The notes under the pieces are model-generated. The model was not told the DNA's origin, made no database searches, and saw nothing but the letters and a program-made list of their open reading frames with translations. A program made the position numbers and the translations under genes. Below are positions 1 to 10,204 of a stretch of 64,000 nt of DNA, in pieces. Positions within the stretch are counted from its first letter, which is position 1; the number at the start of each line of letters is the position of its first letter. Location: assembly GCF_030272615.1 (NCBI RefSeq), contig NC_081413.1:564014010-564078009 (forward strand). The letters run 5' to 3'. This DNA comes from Cryptomeria japonica. Taxonomy: Eukaryota; Streptophyta; Pinopsida; Cupressales; Cupressaceae.

Positions 1-482
1 ATTGTGAGATGACACAGTTTCATGTAAGGTCAATGACATAGTGGATTATAAAAAGATCTCTTCTCTTCTTACATTTCAATGAAGTGGCTTACACAAAAGG
101 GAAAAAAAATTAAGGATACCTTAGGTTGTTAAGTAAATGCAACAATTTAAGTATAATCTATTTAAATTCAATAATGATAGTTGGGATTGATAGAGAACAA
201 TTATTCAAGAAACGTATATGTGATGGAAAATGCTATTTAGTTATATGATTGAAGAATGATTGATTTTGTTGGATATTTTAAAATTTTCTCTTTGTTTGAG
301 AAATGTGATCTCTTTGACAATGAATGCCTCAAAAACTATGTTGGATATGTTGGCAATCTTGTATGAATTAAATAAGAAATTATTTTCTATTAAATTTCCA
401 ATCACTTCTTTATTTTTATTTATTAACTCTCGAAAATGATTAGAATAGATAAAATTATTTGTGGAAGATTAATGCTAGATAA
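1..482. other. AT-rich DNA, nothing recognised
   Basis: No coding signal, repeat terminus or RNA gene is visible. The segment is AT-rich with stop codons throughout all frames. It is the left flank of the candidate LTR that begins with TGTAGCGTCG near 483. Confidence 0.5.
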
Positions 483-1650
483 TGTAGCGTCGTAAATTGT
501 CACCGAGTCAATTTACACCTCATGTTTGTGCCCCTACTTTAGTGTGTCCTATCCTCATCACTTTTCTAGGTTATTTTTGTGGTTATTCTCCAACTTTGAG
601 GCCATAAACACCCATTGGTGGGTTCCATGGTGAGGTACCCCTCCCCCCTAAGCCTTATCTTGGTCCCTTTTACAAAAGGACCATGGCGTCCATCTCAGTG
701 GGGCCCAAATTTGAATTAGGGTAGGTGTTGTATCTCCCCAATAGGAATCGATCCTCGTGGCTCCACATGACCATCGGAAGTCAACCTAATTGGTAATTTA
801 CCTAGATACCCCTATATAAAGACATTTGATCACCCTAATTTCATCTAACAATCTAAGCAATCAAATTCCTAGCACTCTTGCATTCATGAAGCATTCATTA
901 TCAAACATTTTCAGAGATCTTCAAGGCTACATATTCTTCATTCAACCATTGTGGAGTAAAATTACATCATTCATATGCAAACATGTGTGTGTGATTAGGG
1001 TTTTGTCATGTCCATGCCATTTCATACAACATGTGTGATTACATTCAAAGAACAAAGTCTTATCATCAACAATTGTAGATATGAGGTATATCTTTCCAAT
1101 ATTTATTTCAGTATTTGCATTTACTCATTCAAGGTTAATTTCAAAATCGAGGTTTCACTTAGGCAAACTCTTATTCCCAAAAATTTCCCCCTTCTTTATG
1201 TGTGCAAGATAACAAGTACAAGGTTGCATTCGAGAGGATTGACAAAATTCACAAAGATAAATGAGTTCCCCTTTTGACGACAAGGAATTCAAAGGACCAG
1301 GGTAACCACCACCATGGTCCCAAAAAATCAAGTTGAACTTCTGGGAGCATCTAAATCTGAATCTTCTAACCAGATCTAGGTTGGTGTCTCTGTACGACAA
1401 CTGTAGCTCATAATTTATGCTCAATCTCTTCAATATTCACTCATTTACCCTAATTTTAGCATTTTCATAGTTCAACTTAAAAAGAGGGAATAAAACCCTA
1501 ACCCCAAGTGGAACCTAAATGATATTTCAGAGCTTTTTCCCTAAAGGGAGTAATCTTAGATCTATTAGGTTCATCCCTCATTCAATGTGATGCTCTTTTA
1601 AGAAAAATTAATGGTTTTGTTACCTTAATTGGTGAAAACCTAATTTTCAC
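483..1650 (+). mobile_element. candidate LTR fragment of a Ty3/gypsy-type element, interrupted on the right
   Basis: The segment starts TGTAGCGTCGTAAATTG, an LTR-like TG start. It has a TATA-box-like CCTATATAAAG around 811-821, followed by a long untranslated-looking stretch without a real gene, as in the U3-R-U5 of large plant gypsy LTRs. The short frames at 826-1433 look accidental. The right side is cut by the chromovirus inserted at 1655/1656, so the 3' end and any primer site are not seen next to it. This is an inference from architecture: no partner LTR is in the window, and an unrelated repeat is possible. Confidence 0.4.
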
Positions 1651-1655
1651 CTATC
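1651..1655. repeat. left target-site duplication (CTATC) of the chromovirus
   Basis: CTATC directly precedes the TGATGC start of the left LTR. The same five bases follow the TGCACCA end of the right LTR at 26447-26451. Five bases is the normal duplication length for LTR retrotransposons. Confidence 0.9.
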
Positions 1656-2427
1656 TGATGCAGAAGCATCCCCAGTTCTTGGCAATCTTGCATCAACCAA
1701 AAACATTTCTTTTCAGTTTGTTTTCTATTTTGCAGTTTTAGCATTCCTTTGTGCATTTTCTTACATTTGCTCACCGGGTCTTGCGAAGCTAGATTTTGCT
1801 TGTGAACATGATCATCTTCCTTATTCCTAAACTGCAGGACATTTATATCTTTTTCCAACAAGTTATCGCTTCCAGATTTTGAGACATTTTTCTGGCTTAG
1901 AACACCAAAAATGCTTGGACCTATTTGCTATTGGATCATTTATGTAGCTTGTGGAGCCCCAGTTCATTGATTACAATGTTCCTTGGCATTTGGCCGACCT
2001 TCCCTCTGATCTGCACTTCTTCCTTTGGATTTTCCAAAGGATTTTCATTGGCAGAGGCTGACCCGGTGGTTTTACACGTTTGATCTTGTTCTTTGGCATT
2101 TGATCCCTCTTGGGCCGATGCGGATCCCTCTCGACCATATAAATCAATGTAATTAAGTATCATAAATCATCAGAGAGAACATAGAAGGTATATCCTAAGA
2201 TTTTGAGGTTTGGAGTTTACCAATTCTGTAGTTGAGCATGTATGTAGCAGGCCAGTGATCTGAATCTTGTAGCCCGGATGTTACCAGTTATCTGTAATCA
2301 GTTCTCATGATCTAATACATTTAGTTATGCATTGCCTCCATCATCTTGTTTTGATTTCATTGTGTTTACTCTTGTTGCACAGTCCGGATAGATCTCATTG
2401 AGATCCCTCCTAACCGTGACTGCACCA
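1656..2427 (+). repeat. chromovirus 5' LTR
   Basis: This 772-bp LTR starts TGATGCAGAAGC and ends GACTGCACCA. It matches 25696-26446 over its whole length with scattered substitutions and small indels. A TATA-like CATATAAATC lies at about 2137-2146 and is conserved in the other copy near 26156. No protein is encoded; short open frames on either strand are incidental. Confidence 0.92.
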
Positions 2428-2429
2428 AG

Positions 2430-2442
2430 TGGAATCAGAGCG
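2430..2442 (+). other. primer binding site (initiator Met-tRNA type)
   Basis: TGGAATCAGAGCG starts 3 bases after the 5' LTR. It differs at one position from TGGTATCAGAGC, the usual complement of the 3' end of plant initiator Met-tRNA. Its position confirms the plus-strand orientation of the outer element. Confidence 0.85.
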
Positions 2443-2589
2443 AGATTTCATTCTGGAGATTGCATTGTCCTAAAGTTTTGTTGTGGGGTGGCAAATTGTG
2501 GATCTAACCTGCAGCTACAGAGGAATGGCGTGAAGATGACATGAAGAGGAAATAGAAATGGTGGAGTGTGTGGTGATGCAGACCCTGTT

Positions 2590-4007
2590 GTGATGGAAAT
2601 GTTGAGAGGAATTGCAACCCGGTTAGAAGTCGTTAAGACGGGCCAGAGAAGAGACCATCAGCGGAACAAGTAGCAAACCCACCGGCGACCGATCTAGATG
2701 AAGAGAAGTTCTTGAGGGTTTTGAGTAGGGTGAACACCAAACCACATTTCACCCCACCGGAGTATGATGGAAAGTTGGATTCAGATGAATTAATGGATTG
2801 GATCTTGAAAATGGAGTATTTTGATTTTGAGAATACCGCAGAAGAAAGAAAGGTGAAATATGCATGTACCCAGTTGAAAGGTCATGCATCTCTTTGGTGG
2901 GAACATTTGCAAGTTGATAGATAGAGAAGAGGCAAAGAAGAGATCAAAACATGGGAGCAAGTAGTTGCCAAGTTAAAGTCAAAGTTTATGTCAGTTGATT
3001 ACCAAGTAAACCTGTTCCAGAAGTTACAAAACTTGAAGCAGAAAGAATCTAGTGTGAAGGAGTATACCGAAGTATTCTACAAGTTAAATATCGGATCCGC
3101 ACATGTCGATGATGAGGTTGAACTAGTTGCAATATATTTGAATGGTTTGCGGATGTTTATAGAAGATGACCTCAGTTTGATCAAGTTGTAGAGTGTTGAA
3201 GAAGCTTACCAATATGCCTTGAAAGCAAAAGAGAAGTTGAACAAAATACATGAGCAGAGACAACGAGGTAGAGGTGGAAGGTTTTCTGAAGGAAGATTTC
3301 AAGGAGGAAGAGGATATTCCGGAGGAAGAGGAACCTATACAAATCAGAACAAGGACAAGGAAGTAAGAAAAGAAGGTAATTCATATCGGAAGGATGATAG
3401 AAATTTCTACCAGAGAAGAGAACCTGATGGTTACCATAATGAAATTTTTGGAAAAGATGACAGAAGACAAGATAAGAGAGTGTTTAGAGGAAATTTATTT
3501 AAGTGTGGAGGAGAAGGACATCATTCTTTTGAATGTAAGAAGATAGAGAATACTGGGAGAATAGCATTGGTAGAAGAAAGCCCCACTGGATTATCTAACA
3601 AACCAAAAGATGGAGAACTGTTGATGATGAGGAGAGTTTTATGTCATACTGAAGAGGATGAGGAGCCCTTGCAGAGAATAAATTTGTTCAAGGCTAGATG
3701 TAAGGTATCCAGTAAGTGTTGTAAAGTAGTTATTGATAGTGGTAGTTTGGATAATCTTGTTTTAGAAGAAATGGTGGATAAATTAAAGTTGGAAAGATTG
3801 AAACACCCAAAGCCTTATCAGATAGCATGGATTCGGGATGATCATAAGTTGTTAGTAAGTGAGAAATGCTTGGTGAAATTGAAAATTGGGAATTATCATG
3901 ATGAAGTTTTGTGTGATATTATGCCTATGGATATTTGTCACCTTTTGTTGGCTAGACCTTGGCAGTTTGATAGACAGGGAATACATGATGGGAGAAAGAA
4001 CATATAG
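2590..4007 (+). pseudogene. chromovirus gag and protease (broken)
   Basis: The frame encodes a gypsy gag: a region with the WWEHLQ and WEQVVAKLKSKF motifs typical of the retrotransposon gag domain, then an Arg/Gly-rich stretch (about 3270-3340). A zinc knuckle follows that reads LFKCGGEGHHSFEC, so the first of its four metal ligands is Leu instead of Cys. An aspartic protease follows with the active-site triplet DSG at about 3738. From 2640 onward the frame is continuous apart from TAG stops ending at 2924, 3191 and 4007. A frameshift near 2655 separates the N-terminal coding. Gag would form the particle and protease would cut the polyprotein; this copy can do neither as one protein. Confidence 0.88.
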
Positions 4008-5585
4008 AATATTATGGGGAATGGGATAAAACAAACCTTGTTACCCTTGGAGGAACCCCTGAAAAATGAAGTTTGTATGAATGCTATAATTTGTTTGGTG
4101 GATGGAATGAGACATGACAATGTGTGTTTTGCCTTAGTTCCTAAGAAGACTGGGAACCCAGAGCATGAAGAACAACCGGAGGAGATAAAAGAATTGCTAA
4201 CAGAATATGAAGACATCATTTCAGATAATGTTTATAATGGATTACCACCTGTGAGGAGTATCGGTCATTGCATGGACCTGATTCCCGAAGCTAGCTTCCC
4301 TAACAAAGTTGCACAACAGATGATACCGGCAGAGAATGAAGACCTAAATAGACAAGTGCAGAAATTGTTGAGAAAAGGTTTGATCAGAGAAAGTTTGAGT
4401 CCTTGTGCAGTACCTACAGTGTTAGCACCTAAGAAGAATGGAGAATGGAGGATGTGTACCGATTCCAGAGAAATAAATAAGATTACAGTGAAGTACTGGT
4501 TTCCTTTGCCTAGGATGGATGACATGATGGATTGTTTGAGGGGAGCCAAATACTCCACAAAGATAGATTTGAAGAGTGGATATCATCATATCAAAATCAG
4601 AGAAGGAGATGAGTGGAAGACAACATTCAAGACAAATGAAGGATTGTATGAATGGTTGGTGATGCCTTTTGGGTTGACTAATGTACCAAGTAATTTCATG
4701 TGGTTGATGAATGAGGTATTGAAGAAATTCTTGGGTAAGTTTGTTATTGTATATTTGGATGACATTCTGATTTTCAGTAAGACAAAAGAGTAGCATTTGT
4801 TGCATTTAAGACAAGTTTTGTAGAGGTTAAGAGAGGAGAAGTTGTTGATAAATCTAGAGAAGTGTACTTTCATGAAGGAAGAGTTGGTCTATTTGGGATT
4901 TGTGATATTTGTGGATGGAATGAAGATGGACCCTAAGAAGGTAAAAGAAATTGTTGAATGGCCTACACCAGAAAGCATTGGAGAGGTAAGATCCTTTCAT
5001 GGATTGGCTAGTTTCTATCGGAAGTTTATCAGAAATTTCAATTCAGTTTGTAGTCCTATGACAGAGACAATGAGAGGGAATAGGAATTAAGGAATTCAAG
5101 TGGACCACCGGAGCAAACAAGAGTTTTGAATTGTTGAAGCAGAAGGTTACAGATCAGCCTGTGTTAGGTTTACCAATTTTGAACAAAGTATTTCAAGTGG
5201 ACTGTGATGCAAGTGGGAACACAATTGGAGCAGTATTGAGTCGGGAAGGGAGAGCAGTAGCTTATTTCAATGAAAAGTTGAATGATGCCAGGAGGAGATA
5301 TTCAGTGTATGATCAAGAATTTTATGCCATAGTTCAAGACTTGAGGAAGTGGAGACATTATGTGTTGCCTAAGGAATTTGTGTTGTATACTGACCATCAA
5401 GCCTTGCAATATTTGAATAGTCAAAGTAAGTTGAATCAAAGACATATGAGATGGGTAGAATTTTTGCAGAGTTACACCTTTGTGTTGAAGCATAGAAGTA
5501 GAAAGTCAAACAAAGTTGTTGATGCATTAAGTAGAAGGAGGAATTTGCTGACAGAGATGAGAGTGATAGTGTTAGGATTTGAATA
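4008..5585 (+). pseudogene. chromovirus reverse transcriptase and RNase H (broken)
   Basis: This continues the gag-protease frame after a TAG. Reverse transcriptase motifs are visible in order: [22 protein letters not shown], the MPFGLTN turn, and the catalytic YLDDILIFS at about 4750-4775. A TAG ends the frame at 4793 and the same frame resumes at 4842. A shift near 5085 leads into RNase H, with VDCDASGNTIGAVLS and LYTDHQALQYLN, then VVDALSRR, the usual end of the gypsy RNase H segment. The frame is cut at 5585 by the nested element, and the integrase half resumes at 24229. Reverse transcriptase and RNase H copy element RNA into DNA in the particle. Confidence 0.92.
5581..5585. repeat. left target-site duplication (GAATA) of the Tat-like element
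   Basis: GAATA precedes the TGATG start of the left LTR. GAATA also follows the CTACA end of the right LTR at 24229-24233. The duplicated bases belong to the outer element's pol frame, which marks the insertion point precisely. Confidence 0.92.
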
Positions 5586-7021
5586 TGATGTTCTGCAAAA
5601 AAGACAAGGTTAGGATAAACAAACACCTGAACAAGAAACAACAAGAGTCGATTGTTAGATGTTACAAAATCATAAATTAAAAACTATCATAAGCAAGCAT
5701 ATCAAGAAAGACACTACTAAGCAAAAAGAAAGTTTAAGGAATCTACAAAAAGCAACTAAGCTCCTCCAAATGCTCTCTACCATGCTGGTAGTTTCTCCTT
5801 CCTTGTTCCTCTCCTCTCCAAGTTCCAAAATAGTGTAGCTCTCAGTAGCTTTTTGCACTATGGATGCTTATGGAAATTCAAGATTGTAAATGATCTCAAG
5901 CTTATGCTATGCAAGTGTAAAACAAACTAATAAAACATATTATGGAAAAGAACTAAGATTTATTTCAGTTCAAGATGACAATATATGAGTTATTTATGCT
6001 AAATGCTCTCTAAAATTAACTATAGGTTAAATGCATACAAGTTTTTAGGATCTGGATTATGAAGAAATGGGCTCTATTTATAGGGAAAATGGAGCAATGG
6101 ATGGTTAAGATTGAGTAATCTCAACAAGGGTCAGGGTTGAATAATTTGAGATCCATGTGAGGGCTTTCAACCCAATCCTAGGATGACAAGTGTCAATGTG
6201 AGATAGGTTGAGAGGAGAGGGAATAAGCATTAAATGCTTGACATGACCTGAAGGTTAACTTGGAAGTTAAGGTCAAGGTTAGTCGAATGGATAAATTCTT
6301 TATTCAAAGAATAAAGCTTTTATCCAATGGATAAACTCTTGTGCAAAGGCAAAAGGGATAACCATGGTCAAAGCAATAAATGCTTGAGAAGACACATGAG
6401 TGCAAGTTGAAATAACCATAAATGGTTATGTAAGAGCCATTAATGGTCATGTAAAAGCCATTAGTGGTTTTGGAAGACTTTAGAGGTTAAATTGTTGAAC
6501 ACATAAAGCATTAAATGCTTTTTAAAGACTTTGAAGTCTTTGAGAAGTGACTTCAAGTTGCTTAGGAATGTGACAATAATTAGGGGATGGATTAGGCTAA
6601 TTAGGAAGGGCTTAGAAGAATCTAGAAGGGGGTTAGGATTGCAAGTGGGTTTGGTGGGTGAGGGAAAATAGGATTTTTAATTAAAATAAAATTCATTTAT
6701 TTCAATAAATAGGTGCAAGTTGCATTTGTAGGAAAATGCAAGTGGGGGGGAATAAATGATTTAAATAAATGTTTTATTTAATTTATTTAAAAGAGGAATA
6801 GGGGATTTTAATGAAATAAATATGATTTATTCATTTAATTGATTTGAGATTTGGTTTAATGAATTAATTAAAATAAATTCAATAACTTATTTAATTAATA
6901 GGAGAATGTTTGAAGATGAATTAATTAAATATTAATTTAATTAACTGATGGCTAGTGGATTTTTAATCAAATAAATAGGGAATATTCATTTAATTAAAAT
7001 GGACAGATTTATGTGACTACA
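5586..7021 (-). repeat. Tat-like element LTR (its 3' LTR)
   Basis: This 1,436-bp LTR reads TGATGTTCTG ... TGACTACA on the plus strand. It matches 22784-24228 closely and 27395-28824 less closely. It holds many short palindromes, such as AGCATTAAATGCT and TTAATTAA, and repeats of CCATTAATGG-like units near 6410-6480. The end next to the element interior (6690-7010) is very AT-rich. Confidence 0.93.
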
Positions 7022-7034
7022 TTTGCTCCTCTTT
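7022..7034 (-). other. polypurine tract of the Tat-like element
   Basis: On the minus strand AAAGAGGAGCAAA abuts the TGTAGTCAC start of the 3' LTR. It is a 13-base, nearly pure purine run in the place where plus-strand DNA synthesis of an LTR retrotransposon is primed. It supports the minus orientation. Confidence 0.75.
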
Positions 7035-7332
7035 GAGACGGTGCGGTTTATCACGTCGATTCAAAGAAAGAGAAATAGGTGTGAATAATATGCCCCATAA
7101 TTGTTAATTTAGTGGGTGGTATGCCCCCTCGAGAGATGGGCCGGAAAATTTCGAAAAATCAGGGGATCTCTCGAAAAAGAATGAAAATTGGCAAGGTTTA
7201 TAGAAAAGATGAAGTTAGCAACGCGGGTGAAAAATAGAAGAAAACGGAGATAAAATGGAGAAATGGGAGGATCGGGAAGTTCACAGGGACCACGGCGGTG
7301 AGCGGGGGAAAGTTACGGTGACGGCGAAGGGT

Positions 7333-7338
7333 TTATAT
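7333..7338 (+). promoter_or_regulatory. possible TATA box of the antisense PMD gene
   Basis: GTTTATATGG lies about 100 bases before the proposed PMD start codon at 7436. No other TATA-like sequence is as well placed between the LTR and the start. The assignment is positional only. Confidence 0.3.
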
Positions 7339-7435
7339 GGGGAGAAAGGGGTGAAAACAAAATCATTTGTTACTGCGACCAGTGTGAAATCAAAGCTCTG
7401 ATAGTGACGTTTTAGAGGAGCGAGCAGCAGTCAGG

Positions 7436-10204
7436 ATGCCGATACCTATTGCAGAGCACCATTTCGAGCAAGTCTATTGATTCCATCGGCCAGACGACTA
7501 CGGACCAGCAGTACGCAAATTTGAAATTTTGAATTTTACGCATTTTTGTCATGTTTTTTGCTAAGTCCAAATTGAGTCAGGACAGTAACGTTGAAACTAT
7601 GTTTTAGCACTTTTGTCCAATTATCTAGCACTTTTGTGCCGCAATGGCGCTATTGTGCTATTGTTCGAGCGTTATTGAACATATTAGCGCTAGTGTGTGC
7701 ATGTTTAAGCGCTATTGTTTGTTGAGCACTATTAAGGGGTCAATTGAGCACTTTTGTCTTTAAGCAACGCTATTGCATAGGTCTTGTAGCACTTTTGTAG
7801 GGTTGATTAAGTGCTTTTGTGAGGGGTTTAGTGCTATTGTGAGGGGTTTGGCACTATTGTTTAGGAAGTAGCACTTTTGTTGAGGAAAATAGATGCCCCA
7901 GGTTGTGTGAACAAAAATCTCTCGATGCCAATGATGGATGAATAGGGATGTGAAGTGAGAGTTGTTTTGAACCATAGCAGCCCTGATGAGACTTAGATCA
8001 TTAGGATAAATGCCTGTTGAAGTCTAGTTGTGCCATGATTGCTTACCTATTGAGACCCGAAGATACTTGATCAAAGTATCTGTTGATAGTCTAGGTTTAA
8101 ACTTTAAAAAGTTTGAAAACAAAACAACTGATAATGATTGATTGATACCCATGTGCAGGAGGATCTACGCGTGTTACAGTTACGTGAGAGACATCCAACG
8201 ACACAGGGGTTATGGGATCGGCTGACAAAGGCCGAGATTGATTGCATTGCAGTGACTAGGTTGTATGATGTGATGCATATGCCCATGATTCGAATGAATC
8301 ATGGTTTGATTATAGCCTTGGCAGAGCGCTGGCACAGTGAGACGTGCACATTTCACTTAACACAGGGGGAGATGACATTGACTTTGGAGGATGTGTGGCG
8401 TATCCTTCATATTCCCATTCGGGGTGAGCTAGTCACATATGACAGATCATGGGGGACTCTAGCAGTGCAGTGATTCTTTGATGAGGACGTGTTCATTGAT
8501 GAAGGCTCCATAGCTTGGGAGGACATCGTGGCGTTGTACGAGCCATTGCCCGCAGTTTTATTTGGGATCATGGAAGGGCTATTGTGTCCTGATAGGCGCT
8601 CGCATGGTCTAGTTGTTGGATGGGGACAGGTTATAGAGCAAATGATGATGGAGGGGACCCGATTTGCCTGGGGACCGTGCTTGATAGCGCACATGTATCA
8701 AGAGCTGCATGAGGTAGCGTACCGTGGGAGAGGCTCATTGGCAGTAGGAGTGACGTTGCTACACATTTGGGCATGGGAGCACTTACCGGTGACTCGACCA
8801 GTGAGTCTGAGATTTCAGGTAGTTGATCAGCCCTATATGTTCATGTACAGCGGTATGATGAGTCAGCCCTACCTGGGGAAGTTAGAGTGGTGGCGGTGGG
8901 CGTTAGATGATCTTGATGCAGTGATTTGGAGACCCTATCTAGAGTGTGAGCCTTGAGAGGATGATGTGGAGGCCTTGTCGTATGTATTCATGACCCGATT
9001 CCTCATTGGGCGGACATCCTGCGATGTAGAGAGATAGGTGCCAGGTAGGGTTCTGAGGCGGTTTGGACGGCAACAGGGACTGCCGAGGGGATCAGGAGAG
9101 TATGCCAGAGTGGTGCGAGAGAGATATGCATGGGGGCCAGTACTTCCATATGATCAGGAATTAGCAGAGTTTCGGACGCTTCAAGCGAGGCCATGGGATA
9201 TACGATCGAGGGTGGTGGATGTTGGGGTGTCAGATGAGTATACACAGTATATGGCAGCTCATCTGATTCTGCGGATATCCGATCCAACAAAGCCGATTCC
9301 TTCTTTTGAGGATGAGAGGGGATGGAGACAGAGGAGAGGAGGAGGTCAAGGACCAATGATAGGTGGACAAGGTAGGGGGGATGGTGGTAACGGAGGAGGA
9401 GGAGATGGTGGAGGTGGTGGAGATGGTGGAGGTGGAGGAGGAGGAGGAGGAGGTGGTGGAGATGGCGGATTAGGTGGCTTAGGTGGTCAGGTCCAATGAA
9501 GAGGGAGAGGCAGATCGCCATTGCAGATATCACAGGGACCGTTGGTGCCAAGCGGAGTCAGATTAGGTGACCGAGGTATGGAGAGGGAGATCCCGATGGA
9601 CAGAGGGGAGGGAGCTACTGGAGAGGCACCTATGGAGACAAGGGAGGGAGCAACAAGGGGTGGTGATCCTCGGGAGCATATACTAGCACATTTGCATACT
9701 TGGCTGATAGCAGCTAAGACACGGGTGGAGGATCTAGAGGCAGAGGTGGCAGCGAGAGATGTGCAGCTATTTGCACGAGAGTCGGAGCTAACTGTAGTGC
9801 TGCAGGAGAGAGATCAGGTTGTTGACAGGGTGGTCCAGTTGCAGGAGAGAGTGAGGGTTTTGGAGGGAGTACAGGGATAGGTGCCATATGTGGAGGCATT
9901 GGCGAGGGAGGTACGGAGAGCAAGTGGAGAGGTTGATTATTGGCGGGGTTTATATGAGAAAGTGGTGCCATCTAGTCAGCGAGCACTGAGCTATTCACAG
10001 ATGCGACAGGCTAGATCAGAGTGATCCCAGAGGATGCAGAGCAGTGGGGGTGTGATGGGTCCTCTACGGAGAGATAGGTCAAGGGGTGCAGGAGCTAGTG
10101 GGGGTTTGATGGGGCCTCCACAGAGAGATAGATCGGATGGTGTGGGGACTAGTGGGGAAGCAGGTGGCGATGGTGGTGCAGCATCTGGTCAGAGTGGCAT
10201 CTGA
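7436..10204 (+). pseudogene. plant mobile domain (PMD/MAIN-like) protein carried antisense by the Tat-like element
   Basis: From 8159 to 10204 a single reading frame of about 680 codons runs without any indel. It is interrupted only by stops at 8471 (TGA), 8954 (TGA), 9035 (TAG), 9497 (TGA), 9878 (TAG) and 10022 (TGA). The first third carries the plant mobile domain signature: ALAERWHSETCTFHL followed by GEMTLTLEDVWRILHIPI. After it come a glycine-rich linker (9340-9490) and a coiled-coil-like segment (9690-9980). A likely first exon is 7436-7510 (25 codons, one TGA), joined by a GT-AG intron 7511-8158 in phase 0. PMD proteins in plants are nuclear; MAIN and MAIL1 act in gene silencing and genome integrity. 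Its role in the element is unknown. The start exon is the least certain part. Confidence 0.85.
7605..7875 (+). repeat. motif tract AGCGCTATTGT / AGCACTTTTGT, about 15 copies
   Basis: An 11-base motif of the form AGCRCTWTTGT recurs about every 15-25 bases within roughly 270 bp, inside the proposed PMD intron. Examples are TAGCACTTTTGT at 7605, GGCGCTATTGTG near 7637 and AAGCGCTATTGTT near 7708. Spacers differ, so it is a motif cluster and not a simple tandem repeat. The same motif in inverted orientation clusters at 22433-22690. Confidence 0.85.

Noticed and set aside
5586-5600. Common origin of the two LTR families because both start TGATGC or TGATG
   Set aside because: Only the first few bases agree; lengths, ends and interiors differ.
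9003-9551. 182-codon minus-strand frame rich in His and Leu
   Set aside because: It is the shadow of the glycine-rich linker of the PMD frame (GGTGGA repeats read as His/Leu/Pro) and matches no domain.
8471-10024. Idea that TGA and TAG codons in the PMD frame are read through or recoded
   Set aside because: The same kinds of stops also break gag and pol of the same element, and C-to-T decay explains them more simply.
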